DNA from: Sporomusa acidovorans
Lineage (GTDB): Bacteria > Bacillota > Negativicutes > Sporomusales > Sporomusaceae
Direction of reading: 5' to 3'
Assembly (NCBI RefSeq): GCF_900101845.1
Contig: NZ_FNAM01000036.1
Span: 1-61,747 of the forward strand
Length of the DNA: 61,747 nt
Shown: positions 33,906-42,042 of the stretch, one piece after another
How the letters are laid out: each line of letters starts with the position of its first letter
Position numbering within the stretch: position 1 is the first letter of the stretch
Position numbers and translations under genes: made by a program
The notes under the pieces: model-generated
What the model was told of the DNA's origin: nothing
What the model saw: the letters and a program-made list of their open reading frames with translations, nothing else
The model's database searches: none

Positions 33906-34625
33906 ATGTCAATATTGCATTCGCATCAACCAATTGAAAAGATTATAGATAAATCATCTGACGCTCTTTATGTACAAATCGTGGAACGCATCAGGCAATG
34001 GATACGTACCGGTCAATTGAAAGAAGGCGATCAACTTCCTTCGGAAAGAGAATTGGCAGAGATATTTGATGTCAGCCGGGTGCCTGTTCGCGAAGCTCTT
34101 AAAATCTTAGAATTCTTGGGAGCTGTTCAGCATGTAAAAGGTAAAGGCGTATTTGTTCAAAAAATTGATGTGAATCAGGTGATTGGTAGTATTGATTTTC
34201 TCATGTCCGATCCGGTTCATACCTTATTTGATTTGTTTGAAGCACGCGAAACCATAGAGGTTCAGGCAACCCATCTTGCTGCATTAAGACGTACTGACGA
34301 GGATATTATGACCATAAAGGCTGCCATTGTTGAAATGGAGCAGAATATTGAGATGGGGCTTGATGTTTCGGAAGCATCAGGTAAGTTTCACGCTGCCGTT
34401 ATTGCCGCAGCCCATAATGTAGTGATTAGCAAAATATATGGATTGTTGGCCGATTTGCTAAGTTATTCCCGCCACCAATCCTTGAAGAATCCCGAACGCC
34501 ATGAAATTGCATTAGGCTATCATAAACAGATTTTGCAAAATATTGTTGCCGGTGATGCCGAGGCGGCGGTAGCTGTTGCCAAAGAACATTTATCACGTGC
34601 CAAAGAGGTAATAGCAAAAGGTTGA
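33906..34625 (+). CDS. GntR-family (FadR subfamily) transcriptional regulator
   Basis: A 239-residue regulator with an N-terminal winged helix (IVERIRQWIRTGQLKEGDQLPSERELAEIFDVSRVPVREALKILEFLG, residues 20-75) and a C-terminal all-helical FCD ligand domain (LFEARETIEVQATHLAALR..., residues 100-235), which usually binds a metal and an organic acid. It lies between the lyase operon and the dehydratase operon. A TTGACA box precedes it at 33834. The palindrome GGTATACCAGTATACC, present before both operons and before the chemoreceptor gene, is the probable operator. The effector is likely a carboxylate substrate or intermediate. Confidence 0.92.
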   Translation: MSILHSHQPIEKIIDKSSDALYVQIVERIRQWIRTGQLKEGDQLPSERELAEIFDVSRVPVREALKILEFLGAVQHVKGKGVFVQKIDVNQVIGSIDFLMSDPVHTLFDLFEARETIEVQATHLAALRRTDEDIMTIKAAIVEMEQNIEMGLDVSEASGKFHAAVIAAAHNVVISKIYGLLADLLSYSRHQSLKNPERHEIALGYHKQILQNIVAGDAEAAVAVAKEHLSRAKEVIAKG

Positions 34626-34639
34626 TTACCATTATTATT

Positions 34640-34655
34640 GGTATACCAGTATACC
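34640..34655. promoter_or_regulatory. GntR-type operator, site 2
   Basis: Identical to site 1, and extended to TTGG...CCAA (34638-34657). It stands 20 bp before the MmgE/PrpD gene, directly over its presumed promoter and leader. Confidence 0.8.
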
Positions 34656-34674
34656 AAATAAAGGATAGTGTTGT

Positions 34675-36048
34675 ATGCACGAACAAAATATTTCACAAAT
34701 ATGTGTAGATTTTGCCACAAATCTTACATTAGATAGTGTACCAATTGATGTAAAGGAACAGGCACAAAAGTGTTTACTGGACTGGCTGGGGTGTGCTATA
34801 CGCGGCTCAGTCATGCCGCAGGCCGATTGCATAAAAGAATATGCTGCCGCTATGGGCGGCAACCAGCATGCCAGTATTATTGGCAGTCAAACGGCAAATT
34901 CGGCTTTTCATGCTGCTCTTTGCAATGGTTATTTTAGCCATATTTTAGAAATCGACGATGTAGATAAGAAATCAATTACGCATCCTGGGGCAGTGGTAAT
35001 CCCAGCAGCACTGAGCATTGGCGACTGGCAGGGGTGTACTGGGGCGGAATTGCTTACAGCCATTATTGCCGGCTATGAAGTTATGTTACGAGTAGGAGCA
35101 GCGGTTACTCCTGCTCATTACGAAATTTGGCATACAACCGCGACTGCCGGCGTATTTGGCTCGGCAGTCGCCGCCGGTCGTATGCTTAAACTGGATGCAA
35201 AAGCAATGACCTGGGCTTTTGGCAATGCTGGATCCATGGCAGCAGGACTGTGGGAGTTTTTACAGGATGGGGCAATGAGCAAATATCTGCACGCCGGTAA
35301 GGCTGCGGCTGCCGGTGTTTTGGTTTCGTGCATGGCAAAACATGGCTTTACGGGGGCAACGCGTATTTTGGAAGGCAGGCAGGGATTTTTTGCCGGCTAT
35401 GCCCGTCAAGCTGTTAATATGGATGTTTTTGCGGATTTTGGCGCTAACTATCACACAGCAGGAATTTCATTTAAACCGTATCCCTGTTGCCGGCATACAC
35501 ACTCGGCAATTGATTGTGCGATAAAGCTCAATAACAAGCTGAAGTTTTCTATGGAAAGCATTAAGCACATTGTTATTGATACCTATCATGCTGCTATCCA
35601 GGTTGCCGGCAATGAAAACCCGGCCGATTCACGGCAAGCGCAGTTTAGCATTAAGTATTGTGTAGTGTGTGCCTTACTTGCAGGGAAAATTAACCTGGAT
35701 TCTTTTGCGGAAACTGCGATATTTGATCAGGCAGTGAGAAGGCTGATGAATATTACAACGGTAGTAGTAGATGAAACAATTAATAACGCGACGCCAGTAG
35801 CATGGCCGGCTAGAATTTCGCTAGAATTGACTGATGGCCAGATAATGAGTGAGTATGTGGAATATCCCAAAGGTGATCCGGAGAATGCACTTACTTGGCC
35901 GGAAATAAAGGATAAATTTTCTTTTTTGGTAGACGGGATATTAGATAACAGCAGTATTTCCGAAGTAATCAACATGTGCGAAGAACTTGAGACGCTAAAG
36001 AAATGCAGTGATATTTTACGGAAGGTGAATTTGAATGCAAAATTTTAA
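34675..36048 (+). CDS. MmgE/PrpD family dehydratase/decarboxylase-like protein
   Basis: A 457-residue protein of the family that includes 2-methylcitrate dehydratase and cis-aconitate decarboxylase. It shows the usual opening (SQICVDFATNLTLDSVPIDVKEQAQKCLLDWLGCAIRG), HILEIDDVDKKSITHPGAVVIPAALSIGD with the conserved D-D and H residues, HTTATAGVFGSAVAAGRML, and FKPYPCCRHTHSAIDCAIKL. It therefore probably acts on a tricarboxylate or branched dicarboxylate by water or CO2 elimination. It overlaps the class I hydro-lyase alpha gene by 14 bases, so the three are coupled. The substrate is not known. Confidence 0.88.
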   Translation: MHEQNISQICVDFATNLTLDSVPIDVKEQAQKCLLDWLGCAIRGSVMPQADCIKEYAAAMGGNQHASIIGSQTANSAFHAALCNGYFSHILEIDDVDKKSITHPGAVVIPAALSIGDWQGCTGAELLTAIIAGYEVMLRVGAAVTPAHYEIWHTTATAGVFGSAVAAGRMLKLDAKAMTWAFGNAGSMAAGLWEFLQDGAMSKYLHAGKAAAAGVLVSCMAKHGFTGATRILEGRQGFFAGYARQAVNMDVFADFGANYHTAGISFKPYPCCRHTHSAIDCAIKLNNKLKFSMESIKHIVIDTYHAAIQVAGNENPADSRQAQFSIKYCVVCALLAGKINLDSFAETAIFDQAVRRLMNITTVVVDETINNATPVAWPARISLELTDGQIMSEYVEYPKGDPENALTWPEIKDKFSFLVDGILDNSSISEVINMCEELETLKKCSDILRKVNLNAKF

Positions 36049-36928
36049 CATTACGTATGACGAAATACTCATGCTGCTGCATAAGGCATGTACCAGCATA
36101 TCCGCAGATGCCCTTGCATTGATGAACAAGGCGGTAACAACAGAAACAAATCAGGGAGCGAAGGCACTGCTTGCGTCAATGATTGAGAATGTCAGTCAAG
36201 CAGGTAAATTGGACAAACCAGTGTGTCAGTCTCCGGGCTTTCCAACCGTATACATTCGTTTTGGTGATAATGTGCAATTGGCTGATTTAACTGCTTTTTT
36301 GCCGAAAGCTGTAATTGAGTGTACCAAGAATGGCTATATTCGTCCCAGCATTGTGCATCCGCTTACCCGGCATAATTCAGGGGATAGCTCAGGTATCGGT
36401 GTTCCTAACATGGAATATCGCTATTGTCCGGGACAGGAATATATGGAAGTTATTATGAGCGCCAAAGGCTGTGGGGCTGAATTGGCCAACCAGGCTAAAA
36501 TTTTGACGCCGGCTACGCTGGGAACTAATTATGTCGGCTTGAAGAAACTGGTATTGGATACCGTTGTTAAAGGTGGCGGATTCCCTTGCCCCCCATCAGC
36601 TATCGGCATCGGCATCGGCGGCCAAATGGATGTTTCCGCCAAACTGAGCAGGGAAGCAATCAGTACCAGGGATTGGCGCGATACCCATCCGGATCCGTTA
36701 ATTGCCGGTTTGGAGCAAGAGCTTTTGCAAAATATCAATGAACTGGGATTGGGGCCAGCCGGTATCGGCGGCGATACTACCTGTTTAGCTGTTAAAATTG
36801 GTTATGCCGCTACCCATACGGCTATTTGCCCGGTTACGATTAATTTCCATTGCTGGGTTGCCCGTAGATTTGGCGTGCGTTTCTATCCCAATGGCCGCAG
36901 AGAATATCTTTTCCAGGAGGAAATGTAA
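36035..36928 (+). CDS. Class I fumarase/L-tartrate dehydratase-type hydro-lyase, alpha subunit
   Basis: A 297-residue Fe-S hydro-lyase subunit. Three conserved cysteines for an oxygen-labile [4Fe-4S] cluster are visible: KPVCQSPGFPTVYI (about residue 64), SAKGCGAELANQ (about 146) and GGDTTCLAVKIG (about 250). Other family landmarks are YIRPSIVHPLTRHNSGDSSGIGVPN and GIGIGGQMDVSAKLSREA. The two-subunit arrangement with the next gene is that of fumarase/tartrate dehydratase and mesaconase. Since a class II fumarase is also encoded 6 kb downstream, this enzyme may serve a different hydroxy acid. Confidence 0.9.
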   Translation: MQNFNITYDEILMLLHKACTSISADALALMNKAVTTETNQGAKALLASMIENVSQAGKLDKPVCQSPGFPTVYIRFGDNVQLADLTAFLPKAVIECTKNGYIRPSIVHPLTRHNSGDSSGIGVPNMEYRYCPGQEYMEVIMSAKGCGAELANQAKILTPATLGTNYVGLKKLVLDTVVKGGGFPCPPSAIGIGIGGQMDVSAKLSREAISTRDWRDTHPDPLIAGLEQELLQNINELGLGPAGIGGDTTCLAVKIGYAATHTAICPVTINFHCWVARRFGVRFYPNGRREYLFQEEM

Positions 36929-37515
36929 TGACTACACATCATTTGGCAGTACCGATCAATGATTCACAGGTAGATAATTTAAAAATAGGCGATACCGTAT
37001 ATTTGACAGGGAAGATCTATACTGCGAGGGACATGGCGCATTTTGAAATTAAAAAATTATTGTCTGAGGCTAAGCCTTTGCCGGTTGACTTAGCCGGTCA
37101 AGTTATCTTTCATGCCGGACCGGTTATGCGTAAGGTTGACGGTCAATGGGAAATTGTCGTTGTGGGGCCGACGACCAGCATCCGCATGGAACCCTATGCG
37201 CAGATGGTGGGGGAACTGGGCGTAAAACTTATTATCGGCAAGGGCGGCATGGCCCAGGACAGTCAAAAAACATTTCAGCAATGTTCGCAGACTTATTTGC
37301 AGGCCGCGCCCGGCTGTGCGGTTCAAATCGGCAGTGGGGTAAAAAAAGTTGTCAGTGTCCGCTGGCTGGAAAATGGTATGCCGGAGGCCATGTGGGAACT
37401 GGAAGTTGAGAAATTCGGACCGTTTATTGTCACTATGGACAATAAAGGAAACAGCCGCTATGATGCGGTGAAAGAGGCTGCTAACCGTAAAATTATAGAA
37501 TTTTATGGTCAATAA
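36928..37515 (+). CDS. Class I fumarase/L-tartrate dehydratase-type hydro-lyase, beta subunit
   Basis: A 195-residue partner subunit with the family features LKIGDTVYLTGKIYTARDMAHFEI, IFHAGPVMRK, VVGPTTSIRMEPY and LIIGKGGMAQDSQKTFQ. In single-chain fumarase A this region is the C-terminal domain that provides substrate-binding residues. The ATG overlaps the TAA of the alpha gene by one base (TAATG), so subunits are made in equal amounts. AGGAGG sits 10 bases upstream, inside the alpha gene. Confidence 0.9.
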   Translation: MTTHHLAVPINDSQVDNLKIGDTVYLTGKIYTARDMAHFEIKKLLSEAKPLPVDLAGQVIFHAGPVMRKVDGQWEIVVVGPTTSIRMEPYAQMVGELGVKLIIGKGGMAQDSQKTFQQCSQTYLQAAPGCAVQIGSGVKKVVSVRWLENGMPEAMWELEVEKFGPFIVTMDNKGNSRYDAVKEAANRKIIEFYGQ

Positions 37516-37577
37516 AGGAAAGGAGTACTAAGCAGTAACCATTTTTTAAAATACACATTAACTAGGGAGGGCTATCT

Positions 37578-38588
37578 ATGGAAATTTTCGGCATGAAAGT
37601 TGAGAAGGGGCAGAAAACCTTTGGTAATGTAAAGGTGGGTGAATTGGCAAATTTTACGGATATCAGTATTCCGGTACTGGTAGCCCGTGGTTCGCACGAC
37701 GGGCCAACGTTATGGATGACCGGTGCTGTCCACGGCGACGAGCTAAATGGTTTATGGGGAATGCGAAAATTTTTCTGGGATTTGGATACCTCTAAACTGC
37801 ATGGTAATGTAGTGCTAACACCGTTGCTGAATACAATGGCCTTCGTGGATCGCAACAAGATTAGTCAGGTGGATTACTTGGATTTAGACCAACAATTTCC
37901 GGGAAATCCTGGCGGCAGTTATACCGAAAGGATTGCTCATATTGTATTTGGGGAAATGAAAAAATGGGCTAATTATGTAATTGATTTTCATACCATGGGG
38001 CACGTATTCAGTGCTACTCCCTACACTGTTTCCAAAATCGTTCCCGGTGCTAAGGCAGAAACCGTCCAGGCAGCGTTTAAGCTGGCACGGGCTTTTGGGG
38101 TTTATCCCAATTGCCATTTGAACCTGGCCAAGGCAGGCGGCGAACTGCCCGGTACGACGAGCGGTTCGATTGATATTCTTTGCATGCAGAACAATATCCC
38201 CTGCTTTATGGCGGAGATGGGTGCCGGCGGGCGCTGGGATGAAAAGGTGATTCAAACTATTTTGGCAGGAATTCAAAATGCTATGACGCATATCGGGCTG
38301 CTTACAGGCGAATTTAAGAAGCCTGACAAACAGTTGATTATTACAGGCCGCCGTTTTCTCAGAAGCAATCGGGGCGGCTTGGTGAGAATGGCGGTTGAAC
38401 CCGGGCAATTCGTGAAAAAAGGTGAGAAGCTGGCCTCAATTTACGATTTCTGGGAAGAGCGTGAGCAATTGGTTGCCGACAAGAATATGTTTATGATTGC
38501 CACCCGTTTCGAGCCAGTCGTTTCTACTGGTGACAGAATGGGGTTTGTCGGTTATGAATGGCAGGAGATGGACTGGGATACAGACTAA
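37578..38588 (+). CDS. Succinylglutamate desuccinylase/aspartoacylase-family deacylase
   Basis: A 336-residue M14-like zinc hydrolase. Zinc and catalytic motifs are TGAVHGDELNG (H-x2-E), VIDFHTMGH (His ligand) and FMAEMGAGGRWDE (catalytic Glu); the C-terminal barrel-sandwich segment GGLVRMAVEPGQFVKKGEKLASI is typical of the AstE/AspA group. Such enzymes split N-acyl amino acids or similar amides. It follows the hydro-lyase beta gene by about 60 bases, with AGGGAGG, in the same transcription unit. This places deacylation of an imported conjugate among the likely steps. The acyl group and amine are unknown. Confidence 0.88.
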   Translation: MEIFGMKVEKGQKTFGNVKVGELANFTDISIPVLVARGSHDGPTLWMTGAVHGDELNGLWGMRKFFWDLDTSKLHGNVVLTPLLNTMAFVDRNKISQVDYLDLDQQFPGNPGGSYTERIAHIVFGEMKKWANYVIDFHTMGHVFSATPYTVSKIVPGAKAETVQAAFKLARAFGVYPNCHLNLAKAGGELPGTTSGSIDILCMQNNIPCFMAEMGAGGRWDEKVIQTILAGIQNAMTHIGLLTGEFKKPDKQLIITGRRFLRSNRGGLVRMAVEPGQFVKKGEKLASIYDFWEEREQLVADKNMFMIATRFEPVVSTGDRMGFVGYEWQEMDWDTD

Positions 38589-38815
38589 TAAAACAGTTTA
38601 CCTGTAGGGTAAGATATAAAGCCGGAAAACAGCATGTACCGCCTCTCTGGATGTACCACTATTTTCCGGCCTTACTCTATAGTAATTAACTGGCTGCTCG
38701 ACCGTAAGCAGATACGATTTGCAAGGCTTAGCGGGAACTCCTCTTAAAATTTATTTGCGGGTAGACTGATACGAGATTTGCACCATATTATTCATTTTTA
38801 GAGGGAGGAATAGAT

Positions 38816-39223
38816 GTGGAGAAAAAAACTGAATTTGTTAGTTTTTGGGGCGATACGGTCGATTGCAAAGAATTGTTTATCGGCATAATTTCCAGTGTTT
38901 TTGTCAGCTATGCGGCTTTTTACGGCGGAAAAGTATATCTTAGCACCCACTTTGCCAGTATGGGAAAAAACTTGATTGCCGGTTATAGTTTGTTTTTAGG
39001 GCTGGTTGCCGCTGTTGTGGTAGCGGTAATTATCGCAAGATTCTTTAAACCCAAGAGAATATTTCATGAAGACGAATGTCATTTCGACCAAGAAAAATTT
39101 ATCCAAGAATATGATCTTGATCTTGAACAGGAAGCTTTGCATTTAAAAAATTCGGCGCCGGAAATTATTGAGGAATTGAAACAGTTAGGCTTGTATTCTA
39201 TTTTTGCGGAAAAGGAAAAATGA
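38816..39223 (+). CDS. Small two-helix membrane protein, putative partner of the TctA permease
   Basis: A 135-residue protein with two hydrophobic segments (LFIGIISSVFVSYAAFYGG and AGYSLFLGLVAAVVVAVIIARFF) and a long acidic cytoplasmic-type tail (residues 70-135, HEDECHFDQEKFIQEYDLDLEQEALHLK). It stands 16 bases before the permease gene, where classical tripartite systems carry the four-helix TctB. It is shorter than TctB and I do not recognise a family. The GTG start has GAGGGAGG 7 bases upstream. A role as a small transporter subunit is inferred from position. Confidence 0.7.
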   Translation: MEKKTEFVSFWGDTVDCKELFIGIISSVFVSYAAFYGGKVYLSTHFASMGKNLIAGYSLFLGLVAAVVVAVIIARFFKPKRIFHEDECHFDQEKFIQEYDLDLEQEALHLKNSAPEIIEELKQLGLYSIFAEKEK

Positions 39224-39239
39224 GAGGAGGCTATAGTCA

Positions 39240-40619
39240 ATGGTAGAATCAGTAATTTTTCATGATATATTGTGGGGGCTTGCCGCGGCTTTGATGGGCG
39301 GTATTATGTTTTCGTTTGTCGGCTTAATATCGGGAACTTCGGAAACGGCCAGTATTGCCCCTGTCACCTTGCTTGTAGTTTTATTGGGATTTCCTCCGGT
39401 GGCGGTTTTCTGTTTCCTGATAGCAGCCGTTATCGCCAAACACATTACCCATTCTGTTCCTACCGCTTTGTTGGGGGTGCCCGGCGATACGATGGCCGTG
39501 CCTTTGCTTGAACATGCAACGGCTATGCGCAATATTGGGGCGCCGCATATCTCTTTGCAAAAAATGATTTCCGGCGGGGTGTTGGCTGCTTTTCTGTCGG
39601 TTCCCATTTCTGTCGGTTTTGCTTCTTTGCTGGCGCCTTATGCCGATATAGTAAAATCCTGGGCAGGGCTTTTGTTTACCGTAATGGCTGTATTCATTGC
39701 CTATACCTCCAAGGGGAAATGGACGAGTGTAGTTATTTTGATTCCGTTATCTTTTTTATTCGTCGGTTTGAACAAAATTGCTGTTGCTGCCAATGGCAGC
39801 GGTGTCACCATGTGTTTCTTCCTGGGAATTGCTACCGGGCCAATGTTTTTGGACCTGATTACCGTCATGTCACCGGCGGCAAAAGCAACTTTGGTGACAA
39901 AAACACCCCGTGAGTTTCGCTTGGCGCCTGATTTGAAAAACTGGAACGGATTTTTCCCTAATCCGTTAAAAATACTCACAATGAAACAAAAATGGTATAC
40001 CCTGTTAATATGCTTGGCCTCAGCTCCCTTATTTACCTTTAGTACGGTGGGGATAACGGTAACAACGGGGGAAATCATCAGTTCACGGGTCAAAGGTTTT
40101 TATGAGCGTTTGACGACTTGTCTAGCGGTTATGAATGCGAGTACAGAAAGCACTTATTTGGCCGAGATACTGATCCCCTTAATTGCATTTGGTCTGCCGA
40201 TGACGCCGATTTCCATGGGCGTGGCTTTTCCTCTTTTCAATGCTCCGCCTATTTTTACCATTAAGCCGGAAATGCACAACCTTCACACCATCATGACGAC
40301 AAGCGAGTTTTTGTGGTATGGGCTGTTGTCGGTAGCGGTTGCCGCCTTTATTTCCTATCCGTTAACGATGAATTATGCGCATCGGGCCAGTGTTTGGATC
40401 ATGAAACATGTCAGCCAGGAGTCAATTATCGCCATGTTTGCCGGTTTGGTTGTTGTAGCTTCCTGCTATGAAGCCGGTTTTGTAGGTTTGGCGATTACTG
40501 TGACCGTAGCGGTTGTCGGCGGTTGTCTCAACAAGTTTTTTGGTGTGAACATGGGTGTACAATTTATGGCTATTTATGCCTCAACCTGGATCATGGCTAA
40601 GCTATTCGGTCTGAACTGA
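39240..40619 (+). CDS. TctA-family carboxylate permease
   Basis: A 459-residue membrane protein of the tripartite tricarboxylate transporter (TctA) family, with about 11-12 helices. Recognisable blocks are GGIMFSFVGLISGTSETASIAPVTLLVVLLGFPP, THSVPTALLGVPGDTMAVPLLE (substrate-site loop) and MNASTESTYLAEILIPLIAFGLPMTPISMGVAFPLF. No gene for the periplasmic binding protein TctC or a standard TctB is present, so it may work as a secondary carrier with the small upstream protein. Context points to uptake of a di- or tricarboxylate used by the dehydratase/deacylase enzymes. Confidence 0.88.
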   Translation: MVESVIFHDILWGLAAALMGGIMFSFVGLISGTSETASIAPVTLLVVLLGFPPVAVFCFLIAAVIAKHITHSVPTALLGVPGDTMAVPLLEHATAMRNIGAPHISLQKMISGGVLAAFLSVPISVGFASLLAPYADIVKSWAGLLFTVMAVFIAYTSKGKWTSVVILIPLSFLFVGLNKIAVAANGSGVTMCFFLGIATGPMFLDLITVMSPAAKATLVTKTPREFRLAPDLKNWNGFFPNPLKILTMKQKWYTLLICLASAPLFTFSTVGITVTTGEIISSRVKGFYERLTTCLAVMNASTESTYLAEILIPLIAFGLPMTPISMGVAFPLFNAPPIFTIKPEMHNLHTIMTTSEFLWYGLLSVAVAAFISYPLTMNYAHRASVWIMKHVSQESIIAMFAGLVVVASCYEAGFVGLAITVTVAVVGGCLNKFFGVNMGVQFMAIYASTWIMAKLFGLN

Positions 40620-40688
40620 CAGTCAGCAAGTTAATTGGGAGTGTTTCTGACGAATTAACATGAGGGAAGTAATTTGGTGATTAAAATA

Positions 40689-40745
40689 ATAATAGTCGCG
40701 GGCAAGAACAAGAATCATTTTACTCGCGACTATTATAGTCTTTTT
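40689..40745 (+). terminator. Terminator/attenuator before the malic enzyme gene
   Basis: ATAATAGTCGCG (40689-40700) is exactly mirrored by CGCGACTATTAT (40725-40736) and followed by AGTCTTTTTG. It ends the permease operon and may attenuate the malic enzyme gene. Confidence 0.75.
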
Positions 40746-40774
40746 GCAGTATTCTAAAGTGAGGTGTCGGATAA

Positions 40775-42010
40775 TTGGATATTAGAGAAGAAGCATTAAA
40801 AGTGCGGCAGCAACAACAAGGGATTTTGGCGGTTGCTCCCAAGGTGCCTCTCAAAAATATGAAGGATTTGAGTATTTTATATACACCGGGAGTGGCCGAG
40901 CCGTGTAAGGATATTAAGGTTAACAAAAAATTATCGCTAGAGTTGACTTGCCGTGGCAATATGGTTGCGATTGTTACCGATGGCACGCGCGTTTTAGGAC
41001 TTGGTGACATAGGACCGGAAGCGGCTTTGCCGGTTATGGAAGGCAAAGCCGTACTCTTTAAAGTATTTGGGGATGTCGATGCGGTGCCCATTTGTTTGGA
41101 TACTAAGGACCCTGATAAAATAATTGAAATGGTAAAACTGTTGCAGCCAACTTTTGCGGGTATTAACCTTGAGGATATTTCTTCTCCCAAGTGCTATGAG
41201 ATTGAAGAAGCGCTGAAAAAGGAACTGGATATTCCTGTGTTTCATGATGACCAGCATGGTACGGCGATTGCCGCTTTAGCAGGTGTGATTGGCGCACTTC
41301 GGTTCACTAAGAAAAATATTAAAACAGCTAAAATCGTAATTAATGGTGCCGGTGCCGCCGGCACGGCAATTGGCAGACTTTTAGTAAAGGCCGAAGCGCA
41401 GCATGTTATTATGGTTGATGTAAATGGCGCTCTTTATGAGGGCATGCCAGGCTTAAATCTGATTCAACAAGAGTTAGCTAAGGAAACTAATAAAGATAAA
41501 CGGCAAGGAAGCTTAGCTGAGATTGCCAAGGATGCCGATGTGCTTATCGGTGTATCCGGCCCGCATCTTTTTACGAAAGAAATTATGGGTAGTATGGCTA
41601 AAGACGCTATTGTTTTTGCTCTGGCCAATCCAGTGCCGGAGACCGGTTACGATGCTGCCAAAGCTGCGGGGGTAAAGGTGGCTGGGACTGGTCGTTCCGA
41701 CTCACCTAATCAGGTTAACAACGTAATGGTATTTCCTGGCGTCTTTCGTGGTGCATTAGACGCCAGAGCTTGCCAGATTAATGAAGAGATGAAATTGGCT
41801 GCGGCCTTCGCTATTGCCGAGTTGATACCGATACAGGAATTAAGAGAAGACTATATAATTCCCGATCCATTTGATTCCCGGGTAGCGCCGGCGGTTGCGG
41901 CCGCTGTTGCCAAGGCGGCAATGGAAACCGGTATGGCAGGAATTCGTGTGGACCCTGAGGAATTACGCAGAAAGACATTGGCAAGAGTAAAAAAATTCCG
42001 GGATCTTTAG
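40775..42010 (+). CDS. NAD(P)-dependent malic enzyme (malate to pyruvate + CO2)
   Basis: A 411-residue two-domain malic enzyme of the short bacterial type. The active-site blocks are SILYTPGVAEPCKDI, VTDGTRVLGLGDIGPEAALPVMEGKA (Tyr/Lys region) and IPVFHDDQHGTAIAALAG (metal-binding aspartates), and the Rossmann motif is INGAGAAGTAIG. It converts malate to pyruvate with NAD(P)H formation. TTG 40775 has AGGTG upstream. It is followed by fumC after 32 bases, so fumarate from the local catabolic enzymes can be routed through malate to pyruvate. Confidence 0.95.
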   Translation: MDIREEALKVRQQQQGILAVAPKVPLKNMKDLSILYTPGVAEPCKDIKVNKKLSLELTCRGNMVAIVTDGTRVLGLGDIGPEAALPVMEGKAVLFKVFGDVDAVPICLDTKDPDKIIEMVKLLQPTFAGINLEDISSPKCYEIEEALKKELDIPVFHDDQHGTAIAALAGVIGALRFTKKNIKTAKIVINGAGAAGTAIGRLLVKAEAQHVIMVDVNGALYEGMPGLNLIQQELAKETNKDKRQGSLAEIAKDADVLIGVSGPHLFTKEIMGSMAKDAIVFALANPVPETGYDAAKAAGVKVAGTGRSDSPNQVNNVMVFPGVFRGALDARACQINEEMKLAAAFAIAELIPIQELREDYIIPDPFDSRVAPAVAAAVAKAAMETGMAGIRVDPEELRRKTLARVKKFRDL

Positions 42011-42042
42011 AGAAAAAGTCTATGGATAAAGGGGTGGCTTTG

